Shown piece after piece: positions 17,016-25,681 of a DNA stretch of 43,472 bases (position 1 is the stretch's first letter; each line of letters opens with the position of its first letter). This stretch comes from an uncultured Caryophanales bacterium (GTDB taxonomy: Bacteria > Bacillota_I > Bacilli_A > RF39 > UBA660). Below the pieces are notes generated by a model that saw only the letters and a program-made list of their open reading frames with translations, did no database searches and was not told the DNA's origin. Made by a program: the position numbers and the translations under genes. Location of the stretch: assembly GCA_946539445.1 (NCBI GenBank), contig CAMNHK010000010.1, positions 1 to 43,472 on the forward strand, in the 5' to 3' direction.

Positions 17016-17840
17016 TTGTATGAGACATATGTAGTAAAAAAAGGGGATACTTTATATGGAATTAGTAATCAATTTGGAGTATCGGTTACAGAACTGGCTA
17101 GTTTAAATGGTGTTAATGCTTATACTTTACAAATTGGTCAAGTATTAAAAATTCCTTCTCGTTCGGGAATAAATCCTGATAATCTTTTTCTTTATACGGT
17201 TCAGAAGGGAGATACTTTATATTCCATTGCGAAAAAATATGGAGTTAGTGTTTCTAGTATTCAAAATCTGAATTATCTAACTAGTCCTTCTTTAAGCATT
17301 GGTCAAGTTTTGCGTATTCCAGAGATTTATACGAAAGAAGAAGATATGTTTCTTCCACAATATATTAATTACACGGTAAAAAAAGGGGATACTTTGTATT
17401 CGATTGCTAACCAGTTTGGAATAACGGTAGATATACTTATGCAAGATAATGGAATGGTATCGAATGATTTAAAAATAGGTCAAAATCTTAAAATCCGTTC
17501 TCAAGAAGGAGAAGTGGAGGAGTGCTTTGGAGAAGAATATTCTCCCGAAGATAGTTTAAATTCTACTTCTTATGTGGTTAAACCGGGAGACAGCTTATAT
17601 TCGATTGCGAAAAAGTATGGAATCACGGTTTCTGATTTAATGAATTATAATGATTTAAATACTAGTTTTTTATCGATTGGACAGAAATTATTTATTCCGT
17701 CTAGTAATACTTATGTAGTAAAAAAGGGGGATACTTTGTATTCGATTGCGAGACAATTTGGGGTCTCTGTTGAATCTTTAAAAAATAAAAATGCTCTCAC
17801 TACTAACACGTTAAGTGTTGGTCAAGTTTTACGAGTTTAG
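17016..17840 (+). CDS. Five-LysM wall-binding protein without signal peptide
   Basis: The protein is made of five LysM domains, which bind N-acetylglucosamine-containing glycans such as peptidoglycan. Each repeat starts YVVKKGDTLYSIA or similar and ends SIGQVLRIP. They begin near residues 5, 57, 117, 184 and 230. Repeats 3 and 4 are separated by an acidic linker (EGEVEECFGEEYSPED). The start is probably TTG 17016, 5 bases after AGGTGA; an in-frame GTG at 17007 overlaps that ribosome site. There is no signal peptide or membrane segment in either case. It heads a three-gene unit with the next two wall-related genes. Its export route is unknown. Confidence 0.88.
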   Translation: MYETYVVKKGDTLYGISNQFGVSVTELASLNGVNAYTLQIGQVLKIPSRSGINPDNLFLYTVQKGDTLYSIAKKYGVSVSSIQNLNYLTSPSLSIGQVLRIPEIYTKEEDMFLPQYINYTVKKGDTLYSIANQFGITVDILMQDNGMVSNDLKIGQNLKIRSQEGEVEECFGEEYSPEDSLNSTSYVVKPGDSLYSIAKKYGITVSDLMNYNDLNTSFLSIGQKLFIPSSNTYVVKKGDTLYSIARQFGVSVESLKNKNALTTNTLSVGQVLRV

Positions 17841-17851
17841 GAGGATAAATT

Positions 17852-18250
17852 ATGAATTGGGTTATGAGTGATAGTCCTATTTTATTGAATTCGAGGGAAT
17901 ATCAGGATTTTATTCAAAAAAATCAGGGTTCGGGTAATTTAAAAATAAGAGCTTATGCAGCAAGTGAAGCTTTGCCTGTTGGCGGTTTATCTATTCGGGT
18001 TTCTACAAAGATTGGTAATTATGATGTCATCTTTTTTCAAGGGAAAACCGATGCCTCTGGTATGATTCAGACGATTTCTTTACCTACACCGGTGTTGGAT
18101 GCTAATAATTTGATTGCTCCTTCTTCTATTTTGTATGTTATTGAAGCTAGTAGTGATGCTTTAACGAAAAAGTTTGTTGTTTCTATGTATGATGGTATTT
18201 GTGTTGTTCAAAATATTAATTTTATTAAGGGGGACTCTTATGGCGGTTAG
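17852..18250 (+). CDS. Beta-sandwich (carboxypeptidase-regulatory-like) domain protein
   Basis: The 132-residue protein has a single predicted beta domain: GNLKIRAYAASEALPVGGLSIRVST, then TDASGMIQTISLPTPVLD and YVIEASSDALTKKFVVSMYDGICVVQNINF. The pattern (value, T-x-x-x-G, LPxP, gap, final beta pair) resembles the carboxypeptidase-regulatory-like domains found beside SpoIID-like proteins in clostridia. No signal peptide is present. AGGAGGATAAATT precedes the start. Its last 11 bases overlap the next gene, so the two are translationally coupled. Function is unknown; a structural or targeting role beside the SpoIID-like protein is inference. Confidence 0.75.
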   Translation: MNWVMSDSPILLNSREYQDFIQKNQGSGNLKIRAYAASEALPVGGLSIRVSTKIGNYDVIFFQGKTDASGMIQTISLPTPVLDANNLIAPSSILYVIEASSDALTKKFVVSMYDGICVVQNINFIKGDSYGG

Positions 18251-19586
18251 GTATCCCATTGTACCCAACACTATTACGGTTCATTTGGGAAAACCAGATG
18301 AGAATGTGCAAGATGTTACGCTTCCTTTTACGGAATATGTTTCTAATGTGGCTTCTAGCGAGCTATATCCAACATGGCCAAGAAGTTGTTTAATTGCGAA
18401 TATCTATTGTATTATTTCTTTTGCTATGAATCGTATTTATAATGAATGGTATCGTAGTAAAGGATATAACTTTGATATTACTTCTTCTCCTGTGTATGAT
18501 CAAGCTTTTATTTATAATCGTTCTACTTTTGAAAACATTAATAATATCGTAGAAGAAATCTTTAATAATTATATTGTAAAAGGAAATCAAATACAGCCAT
18601 ATTTTACTCAATATTGTGATGGAAGAAAAACGACTTGCGATGGGCTTTCTCAATGGGGGAGTGTCTCTTTAGCTAATCAGGGAAAAGATGTTTTATCTAT
18701 CTTAAGATACTATTATGGAAACGATATATCTATATTCTATAATGCTCCTGTTGGAGATGCCAAAGAAGGTTATCCTGGCTATATTATCGGTTTTGGTAAT
18801 GCAGGTAATCCAGTACTGGCTATTCAAAGAGATTTAAAAAGAATTCGTCAGAATTATCCAGCGATTCCGGCTATTTCCTCAACGGTTGGTATTTATGATG
18901 AAGAGACGGTTGAGGCTGTTAAAAAGTTTCAAGAAATATTCAGTTTACCGGTAACAGGATCTGTTAATAAAGCTACTTGGTACAAGATTAAGTATGTATA
19001 TACGAGTGTTAAGAAACTATCTGATTTGTATTCTGAAGGATTGACAGAAAGCGAAGCTACTTTCTTATATGAGGACGAAATACAGTATGGAGATACAGGT
19101 ATTGAGGTGGAATATATTCATTACTTTTTAGATGCTATTGCTTTTTTGGATCCTGATATTCCAAGGCTTCCCACGAATTCTATTTATGGAAATAATTCTA
19201 TTACTATGGTAAAGGCTTTTCAAAAAAAATATAATCTTCCTGTTACAGGAGTGTTTACCTATCAAGATTGGAACGTTTTAAAAAACGTATATCAATCTAT
19301 TCTTTCTAATATTCAATCCGAAAATTCATCTTTTATAGATGAATTATATCCAGACTATTTTTTAATGAAGGGAAGTAAGGGAAAAGATGTGAGACGATTT
19401 CAAAGATTTTTGCTTGCCATTTGTCGATTCGATCATTCGATTCCGGGAGTTCGAGTGAATGGAATTTTTGATGATTTGACGGAAAAATCTGTTAAAAAAT
19501 TGCAGCAAGATAATGACTTTGATGTAAATGGAATTGTTGGACCTCTGCTTTGGAGAAAAGTTGTGGAACTATCTAAAAGAGTATAA
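18240..19586 (+). CDS. SpoIID-like / peptidoglycan-binding-domain protein without signal peptide
   Basis: The start is ATG 18240 behind AAGGGGGACTCTT; an in-frame extension to 18174 lies inside the upstream gene. The 448 residues begin PIVPNTITVHLGKPDENVQDVTLPFTEYVSNVASSEL, and DGLSQWGSVSLANQGKDVLSILRYYYG follows. These match the SpoIID/LytB-type domain seen in clostridial proteins (VASSE, QWG). The C-terminal half contains three peptidoglycan-binding domains of the PG_binding_1 type (about residues 195-265, 290-365 and 375-445; motif AVKKFQEIFSLPVTGSVNKATW). There is no signal peptide or membrane segment. It overlaps the preceding gene by 11 bases. In sporulating relatives such proteins are spore-associated, but no other sporulation gene is seen here. 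Confidence 0.8.
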   Translation: MAVRYPIVPNTITVHLGKPDENVQDVTLPFTEYVSNVASSELYPTWPRSCLIANIYCIISFAMNRIYNEWYRSKGYNFDITSSPVYDQAFIYNRSTFENINNIVEEIFNNYIVKGNQIQPYFTQYCDGRKTTCDGLSQWGSVSLANQGKDVLSILRYYYGNDISIFYNAPVGDAKEGYPGYIIGFGNAGNPVLAIQRDLKRIRQNYPAIPAISSTVGIYDEETVEAVKKFQEIFSLPVTGSVNKATWYKIKYVYTSVKKLSDLYSEGLTESEATFLYEDEIQYGDTGIEVEYIHYFLDAIAFLDPDIPRLPTNSIYGNNSITMVKAFQKKYNLPVTGVFTYQDWNVLKNVYQSILSNIQSENSSFIDELYPDYFLMKGSKGKDVRRFQRFLLAICRFDHSIPGVRVNGIFDDLTEKSVKKLQQDNDFDVNGIVGPLLWRKVVELSKRV

Positions 19587-19622
19587 AAATATCTTTTTTG
19601 GGTATGATAAAAGTACCCGATT

Positions 19623-19651
19623 TTGACTTTTTCTATTAGATATGGTACAAT
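19623..19651 (+). promoter_or_regulatory. Promoter of the NlpC/P60 gene
   Basis: TTGACT, a 17-base spacer and TACAAT with the extension TGG. It is one of the strongest consensus promoters in the window. Confidence 0.8.
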
Positions 19652-19678
19652 AATCGGCATTCAGGGAGGATATTATTT

Positions 19679-20689
19679 ATGAAATCGATTGATGGACCCT
19701 CGAAGATAAGAATTTTATCTTTGATGATTCTCGTAGTTTTAATTGTATTTTGTTGTTTGGCTTATCGAAATCATTTCACCTACAATAGTATTAAAGTTGT
19801 TACGAAAAAAAGTACTGTTGTGGAATATGGAAGTGCTAATTATGATATCAACAACTTAATCAAAAAGGTTGAAGGGGAAATCGTATCCATAAAGAATGAA
19901 AAGATTAATACCAATGTTGTTGGAGATTATGAAGTAATCTTGAAAGTAAAAAAAGACAATGTTGTAAAAGATGTTCCTATTGTGGTATCTGTTGTTGATA
20001 CAGTGGCACCTGTTATTCAAATTAAAGAGGAAACAGTGACGATAACACAAGGGGATGATTACGATCTTACTTGGAATGTTGAAAGTGTTACGGATGCTAT
20101 TGATGGTGAAATCTACTATTCCAACGATGTAGATGAAAATAGTGTGTTATATTATAATTTTGGATATAATCCAGATGAAATTGATAATGTTGGTTCTCAT
20201 GAAGTATCTGTTCATGCAAAAGACAGTCATGGGAATTTGTCTATTGCTATTTTTACATTGGTGGTAGAAGAGAGAAAATATACGTATAATCGTGTTTATT
20301 CTAATGCAGCTCCTATTCCTGCTGCCGGTGATGTTGTATCGCTTGCTTATGCCTATTTAGGGTATCCTTATGCTTATAATGGAAAAGGTCCTTATGCATT
20401 TGATTGTAGTGGATTTGTTCACTATTTATATTCCCAATTTGGCATATATTTAAGTGGAAGTACTTGGGGGCAACTTTATGAAGGAGTTCCGGTTAGTTAT
20501 GAAAGTGCTGTACCTGGTGATATCTTATTATGGGGAAATGATTGGGGAGTCTCTCATTCTGCTTTATATGTAGGAAATGGTCAAATGATTCATGCTGCTA
20601 ATCCTAGTCAAGGAGTTATATTAAGTGATGTTGATGGCTGGCGATGGGGTAGTGGAACTTATATCGTTTCTGTAAGACGTGTTCAATAA
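19679..20689 (+). CDS. Membrane-anchored NlpC/P60 peptidoglycan endopeptidase with Ig-like domain
   Basis: NlpC/P60 enzymes cut gamma-D-glutamyl-diamino-acid bonds in stem peptides. The 336-residue protein has an N-terminal membrane helix (about 10-28), a possible DUF5011-like/Ig-like region (about 35-200: DVPIVVSVVDTVAPVIQ and DAIDGEIYY) and a C-terminal NlpC/P60 domain. Catalytic residues are Cys243 in FDCSGFVHYLY, His293 in SHSALYVG and His305 in IHAA. CAGGGAGGATATTATTT is a good ribosome site. It has its own strong promoter and terminator. It probably acts in wall remodelling. Confidence 0.93.
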   Translation: MKSIDGPSKIRILSLMILVVLIVFCCLAYRNHFTYNSIKVVTKKSTVVEYGSANYDINNLIKKVEGEIVSIKNEKINTNVVGDYEVILKVKKDNVVKDVPIVVSVVDTVAPVIQIKEETVTITQGDDYDLTWNVESVTDAIDGEIYYSNDVDENSVLYYNFGYNPDEIDNVGSHEVSVHAKDSHGNLSIAIFTLVVEERKYTYNRVYSNAAPIPAAGDVVSLAYAYLGYPYAYNGKGPYAFDCSGFVHYLYSQFGIYLSGSTWGQLYEGVPVSYESAVPGDILLWGNDWGVSHSALYVGNGQMIHAANPSQGVILSDVDGWRWGSGTYIVSVRRVQ

Positions 20690-20713
20690 GAGTTAGAATC
20701 TAACTCTTTTTTT
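20688..20713 (+). terminator. Terminator after the NlpC/P60 gene
   Basis: The 9-base perfect stem AAGAGTTAG/CTAACTCTT with loop AAT is followed by seven T residues. Confidence 0.9.
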
Positions 20714-20764
20714 TGTAATAAGATTGAAAAAAATGGTTATCCTATTGATAGGAGGTTAATAATT

Positions 20765-20971
20765 ATGGAAATAACTCAAAAAATATTATTAGTTATCACG
20801 ATTGTGGGAGCTATCAATTGGGGACTCATTGGATTATTAGATTTCGACTTAGTTGCTTCTATTTTTGGAGTCGCTACCTTTTTTACTAAGGCTATTTATA
20901 CGATTGTAGGTATTTGTGGATTAGTAAATATTGGTATTTTAATGGCCCATTTAGATTATAAAAGAGACTAA
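20765..20971 (+). CDS. DUF378 small membrane protein
   Basis: The 68-residue protein has two membrane helices (about residues 7-25 and 42-60) and the DUF378 (PF04070) signature INWGLIGLLDFDLV near the middle with a loop containing AIYTIVGICGL. The ribosome site ATAGGAGGTTAATAATT is strong. Function is unknown for this family. It stands alone between two terminators. Confidence 0.88.
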   Translation: MEITQKILLVITIVGAINWGLIGLLDFDLVASIFGVATFFTKAIYTIVGICGLVNIGILMAHLDYKRD

Positions 20972-20986
20972 AAGTCTTTTTTTTTG
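20961..20986 (+). terminator. Terminator after the DUF378 gene
   Basis: The stem AAAGAGAC/GTCTTTTT, with one G-T pair and loop TAAAA, ends in T and overlaps the stop codon. Confidence 0.8.
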
Positions 20987-21026
20987 TACTTTTTTATGGT
21001 AAATTATTAGGCGTGGGGGAACAACT

Positions 21027-23270
21027 ATGAAACAATATGTAGATTTTGTATTTAAAAAAGAAAAAAAACCGATTGAAATGGAAAAGTTATTTCAAAGAGT
21101 AGAACAACTAATTCAAAAAGAAGATTCTAGTTATCAAATGAGTGAAGAGGATAAACAAGAAATAGAGGAAATTGTTTTTCGTGGAGTAGAAAAATTAGAA
21201 TATTACCGTACTCCTAGTAATCGTTTTACTTCTTTATTGAAGACGTCTTTTCGAAAGGGAAGATTTCATGGGAATCGTTTGGGAGATGGAGTTGTTGTTT
21301 CTTTAATATCTTATACAAATCGTGAAGGAAAACAAATTGTTAAAGAGGAAAAATATACTGTTTCGAAAGAAGATGGAGCAGGAGCTATTGATGGAGATTA
21401 TGTTTTAGTGGATATTCATCGTAATGGCTCTAGTGCTCGAGTAGAACGTATTTTGGATCGAAACGTTGAAAATATTACGGGAGAAGTTGTTCGTGTTGGA
21501 AATAGCTTCTTCGTTAGACCTTTGGATAAGAAAAAACAAGGGTTGACCATTGCTTTAGAAGGGCAATATATCGAAGGAGATATTGTTTCTGTTTCTTTAG
21601 TAGATCAAAGAAGTGATAATTTTTATATTGGAAAAATAGTTCGTGAATTTAAGCATAAAGATGATCCACATGAAGATGCTTTATTAGAAGCATTTAAATG
21701 TGGTATGCCAGAGGGCTTCAGTGAAGAAAGTCTGAAACAATTAGATACTATTCCTATGTCTGTATCAGAGGAAGAAAAAGTAGGTCGTTATGATTTTACA
21801 TCTTGGGAAATTTTTTCTATTGATGGGGCTGATACAAAAGATAAAGATGATTGTATTTCCTATCAATTATTACCAAATGGGAATGTATTATTAGGAGTTC
21901 ATATTGCGGATACTCCACATTATGTTCCTACGAATTCTCCAATTCATAAGGATGCATTTCGTAAAGGAACTAGTTATTATTTTGGAGGATGTGTTGAACC
22001 TCAACTTCCTAGAAAATTAAGTAATGGAATTTGTTCTTTAAACGATGGAGTGGATCGTCTTACGAAATCTATTCTAATTGAATATGATTCCTACGGAAAT
22101 GTTGTTAGTCGATCTTTGGTTCCTAGTGTGATTCGTTCTTCTAAAGGGATGACTTATGATTGCGTCAATCAAATATTAAAGACTGGAGAAGTTCCTGCTC
22201 AATATGAGCCTTATGAAGGAACTTTGAAGGCAATGGCTCAACTTTCTAAAAAACTTCGTAAAAGACGTATTAATAATGGTGCGATTGAATTTAATCGACC
22301 TGAAATTAAATTCTTGTATGATGAAGATGGGAAGGCTATTGGGGTAAAACATCGTGTTCAAGATGTTTCTGAAAATTTAATCGAAGAGTTTATGCTTGCG
22401 GCAAATGTTAACGTAGGTGAAATTTTAACGGAAAATGGAATTCCTTGTGTTTACCGAGTACATGATGTTCCTAATATCGATCGCTTAACAGAATTTTTAC
22501 GATTATTAGAAGCTGTTGGATATCCTTTTGATGCTAGTGCAGAAGATATTTGTTCGGATAAACATTTATTGCAAGAACTTGCAGATCATGTTTCTAAAAC
22601 AGGTCATTTACAAACTATGCTTATGACGAACTTAATCCGCTGTTTGTCTCATGCTGGATATAGTCCTAATAATATTGGTCATTATGGAACGGGATTTGAG
22701 ATTTATCTTCATTTTACTTCTCCAATTCGTCGTTTGGCCGATGATACGATTAGTCGTATTATTGATGATTGTTATTTTGAAAAAGATCCAAATAAGAAAC
22801 AAACTGCCATTAAAAAGTGGAAAGTAAAAGTTCAAGAATTTGCGTCTCAAGCTTCTAAGATGGAGAAGGTGGAAGAACAGGTTGAAAAAAATGTTCATTA
22901 TATGGATACAGCAGTATATCTTCAATCTTTTGTTGGCCAAGAATTTGAAGGTACTATTATTTCTCTAGGTAATAATGGAATTACGATTCAATTAGATAAT
23001 CTTTTGGAAGGAAGAATTCGTACCAAAAGCCTTCCTGGTAAGTATGCCTATAATCCTGAAACCTTTACGTTGTTATCATTGGATGGATTTGATTCTTATT
23101 ATGTAGGAGATCGTTTGAAAATGCGATTGACTGCAACGGATAAAGATAGTAAAACCGTTGATTTTGTAGCTTTGGAAAAAGTAAAGGAAAACCGAATTAT
23201 GGATCCTCATAATACTAATCAATATGTTAAATCGAAAGCAAAAGATGCTTTGTATGGAAGAACTTATTAG
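21027..23270 (+). CDS. Second RNase R/RNase II-family exoribonuclease
   Basis: An RNB-family 3'-5' exoribonuclease, a paralogue of the gene at 10957. The 747 residues start with a long, low-similarity region (about 1-75) in place of the usual winged helix, then cold-shock-like domains (about 78-210). The RNB domain has all four catalytic aspartates in FSIDGADTKDKDDC (Asp266, 272, 274, 275), LSNGICSLND, YRVHDVPNIDRL and TSPIRRLADD. A divergent S1 domain ends the protein (about 635-725). All catalytic residues are intact, so it is probably active. It has GTGGGGGA as ribosome site and stands alone with a strong terminator. Its division of labour with the first RNase R is unknown. Confidence 0.92.
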   Translation: MKQYVDFVFKKEKKPIEMEKLFQRVEQLIQKEDSSYQMSEEDKQEIEEIVFRGVEKLEYYRTPSNRFTSLLKTSFRKGRFHGNRLGDGVVVSLISYTNREGKQIVKEEKYTVSKEDGAGAIDGDYVLVDIHRNGSSARVERILDRNVENITGEVVRVGNSFFVRPLDKKKQGLTIALEGQYIEGDIVSVSLVDQRSDNFYIGKIVREFKHKDDPHEDALLEAFKCGMPEGFSEESLKQLDTIPMSVSEEEKVGRYDFTSWEIFSIDGADTKDKDDCISYQLLPNGNVLLGVHIADTPHYVPTNSPIHKDAFRKGTSYYFGGCVEPQLPRKLSNGICSLNDGVDRLTKSILIEYDSYGNVVSRSLVPSVIRSSKGMTYDCVNQILKTGEVPAQYEPYEGTLKAMAQLSKKLRKRRINNGAIEFNRPEIKFLYDEDGKAIGVKHRVQDVSENLIEEFMLAANVNVGEILTENGIPCVYRVHDVPNIDRLTEFLRLLEAVGYPFDASAEDICSDKHLLQELADHVSKTGHLQTMLMTNLIRCLSHAGYSPNNIGHYGTGFEIYLHFTSPIRRLADDTISRIIDDCYFEKDPNKKQTAIKKWKVKVQEFASQASKMEKVEEQVEKNVHYMDTAVYLQSFVGQEFEGTIISLGNNGITIQLDNLLEGRIRTKSLPGKYAYNPETFTLLSLDGFDSYYVGDRLKMRLTATDKDSKTVDFVALEKVKENRIMDPHNTNQYVKSKAKDALYGRTY

Positions 23271-23290
23271 GAAGAAATAAGTTCTTTTTT
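23258..23290 (+). terminator. Terminator after the second RNase R gene
   Basis: The perfect 11-base stem AAGAACTTATT/AATAAGTTCTT is followed by T; the left arm is coding sequence. Confidence 0.9.
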
Positions 23291-23304
23291 CTTTGGATAG
23301 ACGG

Positions 23305-23333
23305 TTGCGAAAACCTTCATAAAATGGTATGAT
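23305..23333 (+). promoter_or_regulatory. Upstream promoter candidate of cdaA
   Basis: TTGCGA, a 17-base spacer and TATGAT with the extension TGG. It lies about 100 bases before cdaA. Confidence 0.55.
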
Positions 23334-23379
23334 TAGAATAATCATGGGGTATAAAAAAGTGATATTAGTGGAGTAAGGC

Positions 23380-23408
23380 TTTACTAAAATTTATCTTTTT
23401 TATATACT
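23380..23408 (+). promoter_or_regulatory. Proximal promoter of cdaA
   Basis: TTTACT, a 17-base spacer and TATACT, ending 24 bases before the cdaA ATG. Confidence 0.6.
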
Positions 23409-23432
23409 ATTATGTATTGAGGAGATGATGTG

Positions 23433-24269
23433 ATGTTAATAACATTATCAGATGTGTTAAATGTGATTCGAAAGATTGTCGATATTTCATTAGTATGGTT
23501 AATCTTTTATTATATGCTTAAAAATATTAGAAATAATGTTAAGCTATCTTTAATTTTTAAAGGTGTGGCTTTTGTTATTGTTTTAAAATTAATTAGTGAT
23601 ATTTTTGGATTTATTACAGTTGGATATTTATTGGATTATATTATTCAATGGGGACCTGTTGCTTTAATCGTTATTTTCCAACCAGAGATTCGTACTATTT
23701 TGGAACAATTGGGAAGAAGTCAATTATTAGGTAGACATAAAGTTCTTACCGTAGATGAAAGGGAGCATATGGTTTATGAAATGATTAATGCTATTGACTA
23801 TCTTAGAAAAGAAAGAATTGGGGCATTAATTGTAATTGAAAGAGATATTAGTTTAGGAAATTATATTGATAAAGCTAAGAAATTATATGCTGATTTATCC
23901 AGTGATTTATTAATTGCTATTTTCTATGAAGGAAATCCACTTCATGACGGTGGTGTTATTATTCAAGGAGATCGTATTACTTGTGCAGGGGCTGTTTTCC
24001 CAACTAGTAATAGTTCGAAATTGAATCGACGCTTAGGAACTCGCCATAGAGCGGCTCTTGGTCTTGCGGAAGAGACGGATGCCATTTGTATTGTTGTTTC
24101 AGAAGAAACAGGACGTGTATCTATCGCTCTTAAAGGAGAAATGCTATATAATTTAACTCTTGATGATGTTCGTATGATGTTAATTGATGAGTTAAAACCA
24201 AAACAAGATGCGGACTATGATGAGGAAGAAGAAATAAACGAGGAAGAGATATATGAAGAAGATAGGTAG
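23433..24269 (+). CDS. cdaA: Diadenylate cyclase CdaA
   Basis: CdaA makes cyclic di-AMP, an essential second messenger that controls potassium and osmolyte transport. The 278-residue protein has three N-terminal membrane helices (to about residue 80) and a DAC domain with the DGG motif at 172-174 (LHDGGVIIQG) and RHR at 204-206 (LGTRHRAALG). ATG 23433 is 8 bases from AGGAG; a GTG at 23430, also in frame, is an alternative start. The C-terminus is very acidic. It overlaps cdaR by 17 bases. Two promoters may serve it. The usual third gene, glmM, is absent downstream. Confidence 0.97.
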   Translation: MLITLSDVLNVIRKIVDISLVWLIFYYMLKNIRNNVKLSLIFKGVAFVIVLKLISDIFGFITVGYLLDYIIQWGPVALIVIFQPEIRTILEQLGRSQLLGRHKVLTVDEREHMVYEMINAIDYLRKERIGALIVIERDISLGNYIDKAKKLYADLSSDLLIAIFYEGNPLHDGGVIIQGDRITCAGAVFPTSNSSKLNRRLGTRHRAALGLAEETDAICIVVSEETGRVSIALKGEMLYNLTLDDVRMMLIDELKPKQDADYDEEEEINEEEIYEEDR

Positions 24270-25608
24270 AATGTTTATTAGATTATTTCGTCATATTGGG
24301 TTATTTTTCGATAAATGGTTAATTACTCCTATTACTAAATTGATTTTGAAGTTAATGGAAATAGGCAAGAATTTCTTTAAGGGATTTGATCGAATTTCAA
24401 GTCGTAAGTCTACTTTACTAATCTTTAGTTTATTGCTAGCATTTGGAGTGTTTATTGTAATTGATCAAGAATCGAATGTTATGATAGACCAGTATGCGGA
24501 AATTTTATATAATCAACCGGTTACGGCTGTATATAATGAAGAATTGTATGTTGTTGAAGGCTTACCTAATACAGTTGATATTACTTTGATTGGTCAAAGA
24601 AGACATATTTTCTTAGCTAAGCAATCTCCTTCTAAAGGAGTAAGTGTGGATTTAACAGGATTAAAACCTGGTAATCATAAAGTTACGTTAAAGTATACGC
24701 AACGTTTAAAATCATTGGATTATAAATTGGATCCTTCTCAAGTAACGGTTACTATTTATGAGAAAGTTAGTGAGAACCGTTCTCTTACTTATGATATCTT
24801 GCATCAAGATAGTTTGGATACGAAATTATATATTAGTAATGTGGATATTGACCGTAGTGATGTCATTGTTAAAGGTGCTCAATATAAGTTGGATCAAGTT
24901 GCTTCTGTTAAGGCATTATTGGATGTTAAGAATATTCCAAATCCAAGAACGGATGTCATTTTAGTAAAAGATATTCCACTTGTTGCTTATGATAATAATG
25001 GTAAGATACTAGATGTAGAAATTGTTCCTAAAACGGTTGCTGCTAATGTTACGATTATTTCTCCAAGTAAGGAAATACCTGTTAAGGTGGTACCTACTGG
25101 TAATTTAGCATTTGGTAAATCTATCAAATCCATGGAAGCAAGTTTATCTAAGATAACGGTCTATGGTTCACAAGAGGCAATTGATACGATTGAACAATTA
25201 GAAGTAGAAATTGATGTTAAGGGATTGGAAAAAGATAAAGAGTATAATGTTACTTTGAAAAAGCCTAAAGGTATTACAGAGTTGAGTTCTAAGACTATGA
25301 CGGTAAAAGTTACCATTGATAATTCATCTAGTAAAGAATTTGAAAATATTTCGGTTCGTACCGAAAACTTGGATAGTAATTTGAAAGTACAGGCTTTATC
25401 TTTGGAAGATAGACAAGTAACAGTTGTTGTTAAGGGTAGTGAAGAAGCTATTAACAATATTACAGCATCTGATATTACGGCTTTTGTTGATCTTAAGAAT
25501 TATGGTGTTGGTGAATATGAAGTGGAAGTTCAAGTAACTGGTACTGATTTGAAATTGAATTATGCTTCTAAGACTAAGAAGATTAAAGTTCGTATTACGG
25601 AGAAATAA
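24253..25608 (+). CDS. cdaR: CdaA regulator CdaR (YbbR-domain protein)
   Basis: CdaR is a membrane protein with extracellular YbbR domains that binds and regulates CdaA. The 451-residue protein has a basic, amphipathic N-terminus, one membrane helix at about residues 55-73 and then four YbbR repeats to the end, each beginning with a pattern like VEGLPNTVDITLIGQ, YDILHQDSLDTKLYISNVDI, VPTGNLAFGKSIKSME and VRTENLDSNLKVQALS. It overlaps cdaA by 17 bases, so the two are coupled. A good terminator follows it directly. Confidence 0.94.
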   Translation: MKKIGRMFIRLFRHIGLFFDKWLITPITKLILKLMEIGKNFFKGFDRISSRKSTLLIFSLLLAFGVFIVIDQESNVMIDQYAEILYNQPVTAVYNEELYVVEGLPNTVDITLIGQRRHIFLAKQSPSKGVSVDLTGLKPGNHKVTLKYTQRLKSLDYKLDPSQVTVTIYEKVSENRSLTYDILHQDSLDTKLYISNVDIDRSDVIVKGAQYKLDQVASVKALLDVKNIPNPRTDVILVKDIPLVAYDNNGKILDVEIVPKTVAANVTIISPSKEIPVKVVPTGNLAFGKSIKSMEASLSKITVYGSQEAIDTIEQLEVEIDVKGLEKDKEYNVTLKKPKGITELSSKTMTVKVTIDNSSSKEFENISVRTENLDSNLKVQALSLEDRQVTVVVKGSEEAINNITASDITAFVDLKNYGVGEYEVEVQVTGTDLKLNYASKTKKIKVRITEK

Positions 25609-25632
25609 AGTAGAGGAGACTCTACTTTTTTT
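25607..25632 (+). terminator. Terminator after cdaR
   Basis: The 9-base stem AAAGTAGAG/CTCTACTTT with loop GAGA is followed by T. It separates cdaAR from the lipoprotein gene. Confidence 0.9.
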
Positions 25633-25681
25633 GTACTATTCTTTTTTTAGACTCATATATTTAAATGAAAAGGAGTGTATT

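Noticed and set aside
17016..19586. Phage tail or contractile-injection origin for the LysM cluster
   Set aside because: No sheath, tube, spike or baseplate gene is nearby; domain types fit wall-associated proteins instead.
19599..19618. Hairpin GGGTA/TACCC after the SpoIID-like gene
   Set aside because: The stem is only 5 bases and the T run after it is short, so it is not called as a terminator.
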